This document shows, piece after piece, positions 10,929 through 23,039 of a DNA stretch of 64,000 bases; position 1 is the stretch's first letter, and each line of letters opens with the position of its first letter. The stretch covers positions 20,635,603 to 20,699,602 of the forward strand of contig NC_058161.1 in the NCBI RefSeq assembly GCF_020080835.1, in the 5' to 3' direction. The DNA comes from Cotesia glomerata (taxonomy: Eukaryota; Arthropoda; Insecta; Hymenoptera; Braconidae). The notes beneath the pieces were generated by a model. It was not told the DNA's origin and made no database searches. It worked only from the letters and a program-made list of their open reading frames with translations. A program made the position numbers and the translations under genes.

Positions 10929-12254
10929 TGTCAACCCAAAACCAGCTAATGTAAATAGCTGGTTATTAAAGGCCCTGGATGAGAATAATCGTGTACAAAA
11001 TGTAACAAAGCACCGGTACCTATAAAATGAGCGATAAGAAGATAAGAAGATCTCGGAAGAACTCGACGAGGAAAATAAAAGCACGACAGAGCTAGAAAGC
11101 AGAATGCTCGATCTTATAGCCTTATATACCCAACCACCCCAGCTGGTTGCTAGTTGCTGGTTGATGCTGGTTGCTGGTTGCTGGTTCACTCTTTCGTCCA
11201 ATCCTTATTTACTTTTCATCCGGCGTCTCATTTTTCTACAATCTACTCGAGAGAGGCGGATAGCTGTGCCGGGTTCGCCAAGTCTGCCACTCGAGGTTTA
11301 GTTCTCCACCTCATCTTCATCGTATTTTCCCTCTTCCTCTCTCTCTCTTCCTCACTGAGGCATTACCTAAGCCAGAGCTGGAGCCTTCAGTCATCTACTT
11401 TTCACTCTCTTTTTCATTTCACCATTACGTCCTTCTTGTCATTCTTTTTTATTATTTTTCCCCGTTGTGCTCATTCCCCATCTCCGATCCCCGATCCTCT
11501 CCATCCAGCTCTTCCTTTTTTGCAGACTCTTTTCTCGAGAGATCACTCGACTCGCCACAAGAAATAATAAAGCCAGTGGGTTTTTTTAATCTTTTTTACA
11601 GCAAACGCACGTGACTCGTTGTTACTCTTGGTGTATTATTGTTGTCTATCTTTGATGTCTATCTCCTCATTCTCCTCTATCTCCTCAACGTCTTCTATCC
11701 TCAGCCGCGGCAATACCACGCCGAATAACAAGACCAACAAAAGAAGAATAAACGCAAGAAAAGGGAAACGGATCAATTTAACTCACTGTCCTTTACTCTT
11801 CTTCATCATCTGGATCTCTTCCTTATTCTTTAACATACTTTTTGACCTTCGGAAAGTATTTTTATTCTCCTAGAGACTATAGATCGGTTTTTCTTCCTCT
11901 CCTTAGGATCCAGTCACGTCTCAGCTCACCAAGATATGCAGGAAACTCGGTATCAAACGCCCAGAATACTGTTATATTACTTAAACTCGACAGATATCAG
12001 CCTGGCTCTCCATAACGCGGAAGCCGTCACAACTCACAACTGATTTAGCCTTTTTTAGTCTGCCATTTTTATTTTAAATTTACTGCTAACTATTCCAAAG
12101 CTCGTTTATCCAAAAGTTATTTATCTGTTTATTGTACCGTCGAGCGTTAATTTATGCATTGAATTCATTCCACCGGTGAAATAGAGTTTATTGCCAAAAA
12201 AACGCCCGTCGAGTTTAAGGTTGACTTTCAATTATGGCTACATTAGGTTATCCA
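10929..12254. other. Unique stretch with pyrimidine-rich core
   Basis: From about 11300 to 11870 the plus strand is dominated by C/T (for example CTCTTCCTCTCTCTCTCTTCC). The long frame at 11154-11567 simply reads this tract as Ser/Phe/Leu and is not called. At 11139-11181 there is a run of GTTGCTGGTT-type repeats. Confidence 0.5.
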
Positions 12255-12719
12255 CCCTATTAAAAAAATCCATATGGAAACCCAGTCTGGATTTCTACAT
12301 GGCGTTTTAGGATAGATTCCCATATGGTTTCCTATATAGGAATCCAGGGTAGGATCCTACATAGATTCCTAAATGAGGCGAAAAAAAATTTATATAAAAA
12401 ATTAAAAATAATCATGAAGTAATTGCTATTAATTAAAGATTAATTGAAATTAATTCTAAAAAACAGATTTTTTAATTTTATCTAATGAAAAAACTGCTGG
12501 CATCTGATGGACTTGAACCCGGTACCTCATGGATGACAGTCTTCTACGCTACTCATTGGCCTAAGTCACGTTCTTACAAGGTCTATGTTTATTCCACTTA
12601 TATAAATTCACTATAGGAATCCATACTTTCCCATGTGGATTTCCCATATAGGAATTCATGTATCCACAGGTTCCTATGTGGATTTCCACATAAACTCATG
12701 TAGATTTTTTTGGTAGGGG
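12255..12719 (+). mobile_element. Family F copy 1 (TIR element with tRNA-like module)
   Basis: The left end CCCTATTAAAAAAATCCATA matches the inverted right end CCCCTACCAAAAAAATCTAC. Near both ends are ~25-bp subrepeats of the type TAGGAATCCATACTTCC/TATGTGGATTCC. The middle is AT-rich and is followed by a tRNA-like module on the minus strand (12487-12570). No coding frame. Other copies are at 17005, 19302 and 19914. Confidence 0.75.
12487..12572 (-). ncRNA. tRNA-like pol III module in family F copy 1
   Basis: On the minus strand, TAGCGTAGAAG (12541-12551) fits the A-box pattern TRGYNNARNNG. GGTTCAAGTCC (12509-12519) fits the B box. A run of six T follows at 12487-12492. The boxes are 33 bases apart, shorter than in a normal tRNA gene, and the T-arm and acceptor stems do not pair, so this is not a working tRNA. 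A tRNA-derived SINE head is the likeliest origin. Confidence 0.45.
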
Positions 12720-13938
12720 CAGCAATTGAAGCAAATAGAGGCGGGGAATAGCAAGAAGAGTTTAATCGTAAAATGACGAGTAACACTGACGTGTGAAAGT
12801 TTTAGTAAAATAATAGCAGACCCCAAGTAAAACACAGTTCTCGGGATGTGGCTATAAAGCTCGACGTGCTAAAGCATGATCGGTATTCACATCACCCCTT
12901 TACGCCCTTGTATTCCCGTCCGAGTGAAAGAGCAATACAGCTACTAGTTGGAATACAAGCTAAACCAAAACCCGTTGCGCCGGAACCCCTGTCAAAAGTT
13001 TCTGAATAGCGAGTAAAATAATTTTGTGGGTTCCGAATGTAAGCGTATATTTCGTAATCTCCTTTACAAGTGGATGTGTGCTGTAGAGAGACACAGAGAC
13101 AGCTTCGAGTATGTTGGTATGCTTAGCATTAAAACGTGTTGGTATAAACCAGGGTAGTAAAGTTAAAAGCAAACCCAGAGAGTTCGAACAGCATGGCAAT
13201 AACGAACGCCACAACTTTCCTCGATTCACACCGGAGAATTATTGGTAGCGCTTTGCATCCAATTAAAGGGACTATCCTCATGGATACCGTAATCCCGAGG
13301 TATCGTCATGTGATCTAACTTCTCTTATACAAACATTCAGCTTCATTTTTTATTTTATCCTCTCTCTCTCTATCTTCTTTTTTTGGGTTTATTTTTGATG
13401 AAAGATAAAGAGAGAGACTCTATTCACACACCTTGGTTTCATTTCGTCGGTTTGGATAATGTTGGATGAAAGCTAAGCCAATTTCACTGGAGTAATTGTC
13501 AAACTCAAGGCGGTGGGAACAAACTTGTCCATATTATAATTATAATAATAATTCATTTAAATGGAATACCGCGAAATTAACTCGGATAATTATATAGCGG
13601 GAAATCGAGTCAGCTAATCTAGATTTTTAGCAAGTAGGACATTTTCCATTCCATTTCAATGTCTCGAGTTATTATTTTATTTCATTCTCAATTGAATGTT
13701 AATTACTGTCCAGCGGTAGGAGAGAAAATAGAAGGTGGCAAATTCACATCAGCCGTCAGAAATCGCTGGATAGTGGAAAAGGTAATTAAATAAAGCATTA
13801 ATAAATTAGCATACTAACGAGAATAGTGCTTCGGATAACCGAGACTTTGTTTTGGTTGGAGATCCCAGACTTAGAGAGAGCCAGTCAGCTAAAATGGAAT
13901 TTGTCCCTTCAGTTGATGGTAATCGAACAAAATATTGT
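12720..13938. other. Unannotated unique stretch
   Basis: No repeat family or supported gene. A CT run near 13361-13380 and short frames only. Confidence 0.4.
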
Positions 13939-13942
13939 AGAT

Positions 13943-14985
13943 GAATTGTTTATTTGAGAAATCCCACAAGTCATATTTTTTTCGAAATCGGGTTTATTGC
14001 ATTTTTCGGTTCTTTTAATTTCCCCTCACTTATACCAGCACCAAAAAATATTAAATCCGTGTTCAAAACCTAATCAATCGGTCGATATAAATCTCGTTTA
14101 GTTGAGAAACCCCATAAGTCAGTGACTTATAGGGTTTTTCAAATAAACATTCAATTACAAAATTCAAAAAATAAATTTCTTTTTGTTTTTTCGGTTTCAA
14201 AAAAACTTCTTCTGAATAGAAAAATTCATTTCAATGCAAAATACTTGAATTTTAATCATTTTTGCAGTATGGGTTTGAAAAATTAAATTAAATTATTGTT
14301 TTATTGTTTGATGTTATGTAACTGACTTTAATTTAAAAATGATTGATTATCAGATAATTAGAAACTAAATTTACTGTTAAATACTTGAATTTTAATGAGT
14401 TTTACAATATTCGCTTAATGGATTAAAATTAAAAATATGTTGTTTTATAGTTGACTCTGATTTAACTGATTTAAATTCTGAAATTAATGATAACCAAATA
14501 AAAATATATTATATTTACTGTTAAATACTTTGATTTTAATAATTTTTCCAATTTTAGTTTTATAAAGTTAGATTGTGATAAATTAAAATGTTGTTTTATT
14601 GTTGAATCTCAGTTCACTAATTTGAAATTAAAAATAGATGATTTATTATAATTTTCGTTAATTGTAGTTCCAATATATATTTCGTACTTTATTTTATAAA
14701 TATAATAAATGATGGACGGAGAAAAATTAATAAATTAATGATTTTATTACCATTTTGTTCGTTTTGATGAGAAACCCCATAAGTCAATCAACTTCAAATC
14801 ATTATTATGAATAGTAGTAATTAACAATTAAATTTTTCCACGCTCGAATATTTTTTGGGGATACTAACATTATTATTATCCGTCATTGGTTCATGATATT
14901 AATGCAAACTTAACCGAGAAAAATGTTTTTTGCTCCTGAAAAATTTAGTATTTTTGACTTATAGGGTTTCTCAAATAAACGATTC
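13943..14985 (+). mobile_element. Family B copy 2
   Basis: Near full-length match to copy 1. It is flanked by AGAT at 13939-13942 and 14986-14989, which confirms the 4-bp duplication. Left end GAATTGTTTATTTGAGAAAT, right end GTTTCTCAAATAAACGATTC. Confidence 0.85.
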
Positions 14986-14989
14986 AGAT

Positions 14990-16464
14990 ATGGAAGGGTA
15001 CTATCATACTAGTTCTGATTAATCTTATTGGTCTTATTCTTCGGACATAAAGCTGAAGCTCCGAACCCTGTTCGGGTTCTTTGACTCTCTTCCGCGTCTC
15101 TCATTCTATCATCCTCGGGTTATTTATCCCCAGCTGGAGCTCTGGTACCTGTTAGAGATTACTACCCATCTCATTTTATTTATTTTAACTCAATCCGTGC
15201 TGCAACCTGTTTTATCTCATCCCTCGACTGAATTCCCATCTTTTTCTCAATCCAACCAATCATCCTTATTTCATAATAATGATCATCATCATCATCATCG
15301 TTCCTCTTGGAGTTCTTTACACTTTACCCGAGGGAACGTCGATCCAATGGACCAATGGACACTATACTGATTAATGTAATAGTTGTATCGACTATTGACT
15401 CTATCGTCGGTAGTTGGAGGGTCCGAGCTCTAAAAGTTGTTCTGGTTCAGCTCAGAGAAGGAACTTGCTAATGTATGTGGGAGAGCCGGTGTTTCTCGGT
15501 GGACCCGTATCTGTTCTATGACCACAGGTCGTGACCCACAAGCTGCCGTCTAGCAAAGCTCCGCCTTCTCATACAATCCAAGTCCTCACGATCTTTCTAC
15601 CGCATGTCTGTCCGTCTGTCCTTTAGCTAGGAAAGGTTTTTCCTCATTTTATTTCCATCGCAACAGCAAAAGTACACTCACCAACAAATCGAATCCTTTT
15701 TCGTAAACTTTCCTTCCGCAAAACCTCCACCAATTTCTGAGCTTGAAAATTAAACCAGAATCTGGCTCAGTTGGACCTTTAACCTTCAACCTTAAAAACT
15801 TCTACACTAGAATTCAGCTTATAGGGTTCCTTTTATATTCCGAGTATCGTTTTGTCAAAGTTACTGCTCAAGTTCTTATAAAACCCGAATACTGCTTGCT
15901 GGCCAGTGACGCAGCTGTCGTGACAATAAATTGTAACACACATGTCTTGCACACTAAAAAAACACCCAACAGCTTGTCCAGTCATTTTTGTTTATTGTTT
16001 TCTTCAGCCCTTAAAGAAACTTTCGTCAGTCTAAAACTCGTTTTACTTTTTTACAACCAAATTTTGTGTTAATTGACTTTTGCAAGAGTTTATCACGTAT
16101 TATTTGAAATGTTGGCATTCATTAGATCGAATAAAGGAATTTTTCTGGTTTCTGGGTAAGTCTGACGGAAAGGAAGTCAAAATAAGGAGTAAGGGACGGA
16201 AAAGAATGAAACGAAGCGTAAAAATAAATGTGACACTGGGAATAATATTGCAAACATCCGGTAGCGGCAATCAACGGGGGCTCGCGACTACGGAGCTTAC
16301 TGGAAAGACGACTTGATTTACGAGATAAAGTGAAACGACGCGAGAAGAGCTCTGAAAGACAAATAAATCAAAAGCTGGAGCAAACTAACAGAAAGATAAA
16401 AAAATTATATAGATTTTTATGTTTAGTTATTGGAAATCTGGTTAAATTAGCTAAAAAGTATATA

Positions 16465-16509
<45 letters not shown>

Positions 16510-17004
16510 TGGTTGTGTAAGTGCTGATTTTGTTTGAAAGTCTTGGACAGTGACTGATGATTTAGATAATTTATAATTTATAGTATAAAAAAGAAAAGGG
16601 TGAATGAAATAATTCATTTTTTATTAAGTCGGATAGAATTTTCCGGTTGCTTTGAAATGGATCCTTTATATTCGGAGATCGAAAAGGAGAAAGGGAGAAC
16701 ATTTTTCACCACCTGCCGGTGAATGTCAAGACGCTTTGGGAATAGAGATGGGAATAGATTATTGATTAAGGTCCTCTAACCGCCCACCTCCTACCTCCTA
16801 CCTCTTAGTGGGGTCTCTTTGGTTTCTGATGGAGCGAGTGAGTGAACGAGTTTGCCCTGTCATCCTCCGGCAATTTACAAAATCCTGGAGGGCTTGCCAG
16901 GATTTGGTCCGCCGTAACCACCCATGCTAAATCAATTAAAACCGACGTCTTGTTGATATAACTTTCCGTAGACAAATTTACGATGTTTGTTATTGTAATG
17001 ATGA
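14990..17004. other. Unannotated unique stretch
   Basis: Contains ATC triplets at about 15283-15298 and an (ATA)n tract at 16467-16509. A weak exon-like stretch on the minus strand (15682-15736) is described under findings. Frames at 15743-16527 show no recognisable protein. Confidence 0.4.
16467..16509. repeat. (ATA)n microsatellite
   Basis: About 14 uninterrupted ATA units. Confidence 0.95.
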
Positions 17005-17406
17005 CCCTATCGAAAAAATGGGAATCTACATCGGAAGTATGGATTCCTATGTGGGTTTATATAAGTGGAATAAACATAGACCTTGTAAAAACGTGACTTA
17101 GGCCAGTGAGTAGCGTAAAAGACTGTCAACCATGAGGTACCGGGTTCAAGTCTATCAGACGTGAGCAGTTTTTTCGTTAGATAAAATTACAAAATTCGAT
17201 TTTCAGAATTAATTTCCATTAATACTTAATTAATAGCAATTACTTCATAATTATTTTTAATTTTTTAAATAAATATTTTTTCGCCTGATTAATATGGGAA
17301 TCTATGTAGGGTCCTACCCTGGATTCCTTTATAGGAAACCATATGGGATTCTATCCAAAAACACTATGTGGAAATCCAGGCTGGTTTCCCATATGGACTT
17401 TTTTCT
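17005..17406 (-). mobile_element. Family F copy 2 (inverted)
   Basis: Same family as 12255-12719 in the opposite orientation. The left end CCCTATCGAAAAAATGGGAA and the right end CCATATGGACTTTTTTC match the other copies. It contains the tRNA-like module on the plus strand. Confidence 0.75.
17088..17174 (+). ncRNA. tRNA-like pol III module in family F copy 2
   Basis: A box TAGCGTAAAAG at 17111-17121, B box GGTTCAAGTCT at 17143-17153 and a T6 run at 17169-17174. Same spacing as the other three copies. Not a functional tRNA, because its stems do not close. Confidence 0.45.
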
Positions 17407-19271
17407 CCAAGTTAATGTGAGAAGTTCTTGCAATAATTAGGAGTATTTAAAAACCCATTGATTCACAGCAGAAATAGCGAATAGAGAAGAGGTTACTGCT
17501 GTTAGTGGTGGTAGTATAGCTGAGTACAAGTTTCCCACCGGAGTTGATCACGACTTGGCTATAGTGGGTACCTGGATTTGAAATCTTAACCAACACGTAT
17601 ACATGTTGCTCGTAATTAATACAACTTGTAATCCATGTGCATTCCGGTTTTGTGGTGGTACATGATATTGAGCCAACCAGTAATAGTAAGAGACCGAGTC
17701 GGCAAAGGAGACTCTGAACACTGTGTAGCTGAATCCTTTCGGAGATATAAACAACGAACCGACAGCAAGGAGGCTTGCTGTACTAACAACAACAACAAGA
17801 ATCCTCGAGGCCCAGAAGCTACGGCAAACTATACTCTAGATAGAATCACGTTGGACCAGGTTGGAAGATGGGATGAGGACCGGCTCTCCATTTCCTGTTA
17901 CACTTAATGGAAATTCAGAAGGTAACCCTCCTAATCTCAGCAATTTCGGTCTTCAAATGGGGTTGTCCTTGCGCCATATGCACATTAGTTGGCTCAAGTT
18001 GGGAGTTCCCGAGTTACCAACCAGTTGTGTGTGGCTCGAACCAGTACAGGTACTAGGTATAGGCACTAAAGCATACCACCGTGGACCAGGCTAGAGAGAC
18101 GAAAGACCAGATTGGGATGGATCTAGTTGTTCACTTTAACTCATCAACTGCCCACGGCGCTTTCAATCTGCTGGTATATAAACGTGCTCGCTGACCTATC
18201 AAATCACTTTACATTCGGTTCAACTACAATGGACAGGTCAAAAGTTAAAAGTTCAAAGTGCTTGAGAATTTTAGGGAGATTTCAGTGCCTTTTAACCATT
18301 AGTTTATTTTATAAGTACTTTTTGGCCCTTTTTCGTTCAGTTACGCGATCACTAGCAATCGGCTAATGGCGTCAGCGGTTTTCGACCGGTAAACATTTCT
18401 CCTTTATTTTTATTTCCCCGTATTCATTTTAGTGGTAAATCTGACTAACCTTCTCCTTCTTGAGTGGATTGAAACTTTTAATTAAAGAAGCTTACTGAAT
18501 TATTTTTCTGCCTTCTTAATTTTAAATTACAGATAAATAATTAAGACTGTCGAACAGATATAAATCTTTTTCTTTACCTCCCAACAATTCTTCTTCAATA
18601 ATTGCTCGGAAAAAGTTTAAATGAAACTTTAATTCTTATTTCAAGGTTTTAATTATAAAAAAAAACCTCTTTGTAATTACCTTCTGACTCTTAATCAGTG
18701 TTAATAATTAACAAAATATAAATTAATTATTCCCTAAAAATAATTAAATACCGTAATGAAGTATAGAGACTATCCCGTTAAACTTTTAACATACATAATT
18801 CCCCTTAAAGTACTCTTTATCCGGGTATCTCGGTTAATTACCCGCGAAAAAGGTTTTAAATAAACCAGAAATCCGAATTAAAACTCGTCGTTCAGGTCTG
18901 TATCATAAAAAAGAAGCCTTAGCCCGGTAAATACCGCAAGTCAAACTAACTCAAAGGCAAAGGCTACGTGATATTACACGTCGGATTATAAACCACTGTC
19001 AGTATAACACGAACAACACAACGAGAGAGACCCCGAGGTTGGTAGTTGCTTGTGGTACATATATGTACATGCTGAAGCAATACGAGTAACAGCAGTTCGA
19101 TTATAGCCCGGTCAGCTTGCGGATACATCGCGATATATCTTCATCATTTTGCGGCTGACATTGAGATTAATTGAAACGTGTTCCAAACAGGTGTAAGCCC
19201 GTTAAAAGTGTTTTGACGACAGGCTCCAATGAATCCTCATAAAGTCACTGGCATTAAGCTTTTCTCGCTTG
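17407..19271. other. Unannotated unique stretch
   Basis: No repeat family of this window. Several short frames (60-90 codons) at 17548-18366 overlap on both strands and show no domain. Confidence 0.4.
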
Positions 19272-19294
19272 TTTATCATTATTTGTTTGTTAAA
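19272..19294 (+). repeat. Left 23-bp direct repeat flanking the F3-F4 tandem
   Basis: The 23 bases beginning TTTATCATTATTTGTTTG recur exactly at 20324-20346. They bracket two head-to-tail family F copies. Confidence 0.8.
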
Positions 19295-19301
19295 ACTTGT
19301 T

Positions 19302-19910
19302 CCCTATCAAAAGAATCCGTATGGGAAACTAGCCTGGATTTCCACATGGTGTTTTTGGATAGATTCCCATATAGTTTCCTATACAGGAATCCAGGGTAGG
19401 ATCCTTCATGGACTCCCATATTAGGCGAAGAAAAATTTATTTAAAAAATTAAAAATAATTATGAAGTTATTTCTATTAATTAAATATTAATTGAAATTAA
19501 TTCTGAAAAAACAGATTATGTAATTTTATCTAATGAAAAAAGTGCTCGCGTCTGATGGACTTGAACCCGGTACCTTATGATTGACAGTCTTCTACGCTAC
19601 TCACTGGCCTAAGTCACGTTCTTACAAGGTCTATGTTTATTCCACTTATATAAACCCACATAGGAATCCATACTTCCGATGTGGATTTCCCATACAGGAA
19701 TCCATGAACCCACAGGTTCCTATGTGGATTCCTATAGAAATTCATATTTCCTATGTGGATTTCCCATGTAGGAATCCATGTATCCACAGATTCCCATGTG
19801 GATTCCTATGGGAATCCATACTTCCTATATGGATACCTATGGGTTCCTATACGAATTCATACTTTCTTATGTGGATTCCTATATAAGCTCATGTGGATTT
19901 TTTTGATAAG
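19302..19910 (+). mobile_element. Family F copy 3, with expanded end subrepeats
   Basis: The left end is CCCTATCAAAAGAATCCGTA and the right end is GTGGATTTTTTTGATAAGG. The right part has several extra subrepeats of the form CCATACTTCCTATGTGGATT (about 19665-19890), making this the longest copy. The 101-codon frame across it is only the translated subrepeat (Trp-Ile-Pro rich) and is not a gene. Confidence 0.75.
19535..19622 (-). ncRNA. tRNA-like pol III module in family F copy 3
   Basis: A box TAGCGTAGAAG at 19589-19599, B box GGTTCAAGTCC at 19557-19567 and a T6 run at 19536-19541, all on the minus strand. Confidence 0.45.
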
Positions 19911-19913
19911 GTG

Positions 19914-20320
19914 CCCTATCAAAAAAATCCATGTGGGAAACCAGCCTGGATTTCCACATGGCGTTTTCGGATAGATTCCCATATGGTTTCCTATACAGGA
20001 ATCCAGGGTAGGATTCTACATAGATTCCCATATTAATAAGGCGAAAAAAAATTTATTTAAAAAATTAAAAATAATTATGAAGTAATTGCTATTAATTAAG
20101 TATTAATGGAAATTAATTCTGAAAATCGAATTTTGTAATTTTATCTAATGAAAAAACTGCTCACGTCTGATGGACTTGAACCCGGTACCTCGTGGTTGAC
20201 AGTCTTCTACACTACTCACTGGCCTAAGTCACTCTTAAAAAGTCTATGTTTATTCCACTTATATAAATTTACTATAGGAATCCATACTTCTTATATGGAT
20301 TCCCCTATAAACTCATGTGT
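19914..20320 (+). mobile_element. Family F copy 4, in tandem with copy 3
   Basis: Begins CCCTATCAAAAAAATCCATG three bases after copy 3 ends. The right end is shortened (CTCATGTGTCA) and joins the second 23-bp direct repeat. Confidence 0.75.
20150..20240 (-). ncRNA. tRNA-like pol III module in family F copy 4
   Basis: A box TAGTGTAGAAG at 20214-20224, B box GGTTCAAGTCC at 20172-20182 and a T6 run near 20151. The A-box change still fits the TRGYNNARNNG pattern. Confidence 0.45.
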
Positions 20321-20323
20321 CAT

Positions 20324-20346
20324 TTTATCATTATTTGTTTGTTAAA
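20324..20346 (+). repeat. Right 23-bp direct repeat flanking the F3-F4 tandem
   Basis: Exact duplicate of 19272-19294. Confidence 0.8.
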
Positions 20347-21394
20347 TTCTGCTCGCTTATCAAGACTCATGCCCAGTCACTCTCCAGAGGTCAATTATCA
20401 GAAAGAAGTTAGAAGCCGGGGGGATGATTCCGTTAATGGGGTTTATATCTAAAGTTTTTTAGTTCCGGGGGTTATTTTTCAGTGGAATCTCATTGGAGCT
20501 TTTTCTGCTCATTCAGCTGGTGTATCTCGGCTGGTGATCGGTACACATAAAGCGTTGGTACATAAAAGGAGTAAAGAGGAATGCAGAGGGTGGAGGAGAA
20601 AAGTAAAAAGGGCCCCGGTAGTTTAGTTGGTGATAGTAATTCGGGTGGTCGCGAGTTGAGCGCTGATAGAAAGGACAAAGTCGGGCGAAGAGGAAGTAAA
20701 AGAGACCTCAGTAAAAGAGCTTAAAAAGAATAGAATGAAATAGAAGAGAGAATGAAAAGCAAAGAGACAACCTTTTAAAAGAGTGAGCATAGCAGGAAAA
20801 TAGCTGCTCGCAGCGCTGTTATGGCTACGGCACGAACTGTCACCATTTCCGCGTGTTTCTTACTCATCCCACTCTTTACTTTATAGTGTACTCTTTCCAC
20901 GGCAATCCACCCTTTACAGCCTCTGCTCCCAAAGGCTCTTTCTCTTTCTCTCTTTCTATATATATGAATGTATGTATATGAGAACACAGATATGTACTCG
21001 GACCGAGGTTGTCCTTTCGGTCTTTCCATCCATCCTACTTCTATTCCATTTACTCGGTTCATCCTCGCGGTTTCTTTTGTACTTTCTCTTTGTCTTCTTT
21101 ATCTTTTATTTTTCATAGTTTTACATTTAATTATAAATAAATACTCGACAATTGTTTCCCGAAGCTTTTATCACAATATATAAAATATATTATTTTTTCT
21201 AAATAAAATTTATTTGATTTTATTATTATTTTTTTTTTTTTCTTATAGGTGAAAAAATATTTTTTTTCTTTTTCTTTATGATGTTATAACTTGAACAGCC
21301 GACGCCAAGTTGGAAAAAACATGTCGGCAAAAATTATCATTTGATTACCGGGAGCTTTTAATGCATATCATTACTCTAAATATTATTCAGAATG
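20347..21394. other. Unannotated unique stretch
   Basis: GC-richer from 20347 to 21060, then T-rich low complexity (21181-21275). No supported gene; the short frames at 20490-21183 are not recognised. Confidence 0.4.
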
Positions 21395-23039
21395 AATATA
21401 AAAAAAAAAAGTAGATTTCACAAATTGAAAAAAAAAAAAACGTGTTTTTTATAAAATTATATTCATAATAATATATAACTTTTGTCAATAAAATAATGAC
21501 ATCAAAAATAAAATTAGATCTGTCTGAAAGAGTGGGTAATTTTTTATCTAGACTGATGGTGAGGTATGCAAATTAAAGTTTATTTAATAAGCTTTCAGAT
21601 GCAATTTACAGATATTTGATAGGATATCGCGTTCAATTGTTATTGTACTGAAATACGGTAACAGTGAAAATTTTTGTGATTTTCAAAAATTTTTGAGTTT
21701 CTGTCATTCCTAAACTATTTAATTTAGAAAAATAGATAAGTATGCAAATTAAAGCTTGTTAAATAAGCTTTCTGATGCAATTTATAGAAATTAAATATGA
21801 TATCGCGTTTAATTGTTATTGCACGGAAATACGGCAAAAGTGAAAATTTTAAAGATTTTTGAAAATTTTTTAAATTGCTCTCGTTTCTAAGCTATTTAAT
21901 TTAGAAAAATAGATAAGTTTGCAAATTAAAGCTTATTAAATAAGCATTTAGATGCAATTTACAATAATTTTACAAGTTATCGTATTTAATAGTTGTTTGG
22001 CAAAGAAACAAAGTTCCAAAATTTGAGAATTTTTAAGAATTTAAATTTCTTTAATTTCTAAACTATTTAATTAAGAAAAATAGAAAATAATGCGAATTAA
22101 AGCTTATTAAATAAGCTTTCAGATGCAATTTACAGAAATTAAATATGATATCGCGTTTAATTGTTATTGCACGGAAATATAGTAAAAGTGAAAATTTTAA
22201 CGATTTTTGAAAATTTATGAATCGCTTTCATTCCTAACCTATTTAATTTAGAAAAATAGATGAATGTGCAAATTAAAGCATATTAAATAAGTTTTTAAAT
22301 CGAATTTACAAAAATTTTACAAGTTATCGCATTCAATAGTTATTTTGCAAAGAAACAATCAAAGTTCCAAATTTTGAGGATTTTTAAGAATTTAAATTTC
22401 TGTCATTCCTAAACTATTTAATTAAGAAAAATATATAAGTATGCAAATTAAAGTTTACTCAATAAGCTTTCAGATACAATTTACTGAAATTTGATAGGAT
22501 ATTGCGTTCAATTGTTATTGTACTGAAATACGGTAAAAGTGAAAATTTTTGTGACTTTCAAAAATTTGTGAATTTTCGTCATTCCTAAACTATTTAATTT
22601 AGAAAAATAGATAAGTATGCAAATTAAAGCTTGTTAAATAAGCTTTCTGATGCAATTTACAAAAATTAAATATGATATCGCGTTTAATTGTTATTGCACC
22701 GAAATACGGTAAAAGTGAAAATTTTTCCGATTTTTGAAAATTTTTGCTCTTATTTCTAAACTAATCGACCGATTCAGCTGATCTTTGAACTTAACCTCTC
22801 AAATCGTCCTAAGAATGAGTATGTTACGTTTTATTGAGATCCGTATAGAATTGCGGGAGTTAGAGGAGAGACAAGGCCGGTTATATCGTATATATACACA
22901 TAGATATATAACTTTTTGAACCATATGCATTTTCTGAATCCACTTGACTGAGTCGAAATATAGCAAAATTTTTCAAAAGTTTCGTCTACGTTTTATTTTT
23001 TATAGACATTCTTTACACTAGAAGGGTACTTGGATCTCC
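21395..23039 (+). mobile_element. Family D copy 1, with seven satellite monomers
   Basis: The right end is TACTTGGATCTCC followed by TTAA (23040-23043), as in the other D copies. The body is the monomer array listed separately. It is followed by a conserved tail: GAGATCCGTATAGAATTGCG, a TATATA tract, GAACCATATGCATTTTCTGA and TATAGACATTCTTTACACTA. The left end is unclear; homology with copy 3 begins near GTAGATTTCA. No coding frame. Confidence 0.65.
21535..22757 (+). repeat. Satellite-like array, 171-177-bp monomer, seven units
   Basis: The landmark TAAACTATTT recurs at 21711, 21888, 22059, 22235, 22410, 22586 and (degenerate) 22757, so the periods are 177, 171, 176, 175, 176 and 171. Each unit has GCAAATTAAAG, AATAAGCTTTCAGATGCAAT and a variable part. 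Two monomer types are mixed: one with GATATCGCGTTCAATTGTTA and one with CAAGTTATCGCATTCAATAG. Confidence 0.9.

Noticed and set aside
11154..11567. 137-codon Ser/Phe/Leu-rich frame
   Set aside because: It follows the pyrimidine-rich tract and composition alone explains it.
12487..12572. A functional tRNA gene
   Set aside because: Pol III boxes are present, but the T-arm stem does not pair beyond two bases and box spacing is too short, so it is tRNA-like only.
19581..19974. 101- and 73-codon frames in family F copy 3
   Set aside because: They translate the CCATACTTCC/TATGTGGATTCC subrepeats, giving periodic Trp-Ile-Pro peptides.
21395..22757. CRISPR array suggested by regular spacing
   Set aside because: The repeat unit is 171-177 bp with no short repeat/unique spacer structure. 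It is satellite-like and eukaryotic.
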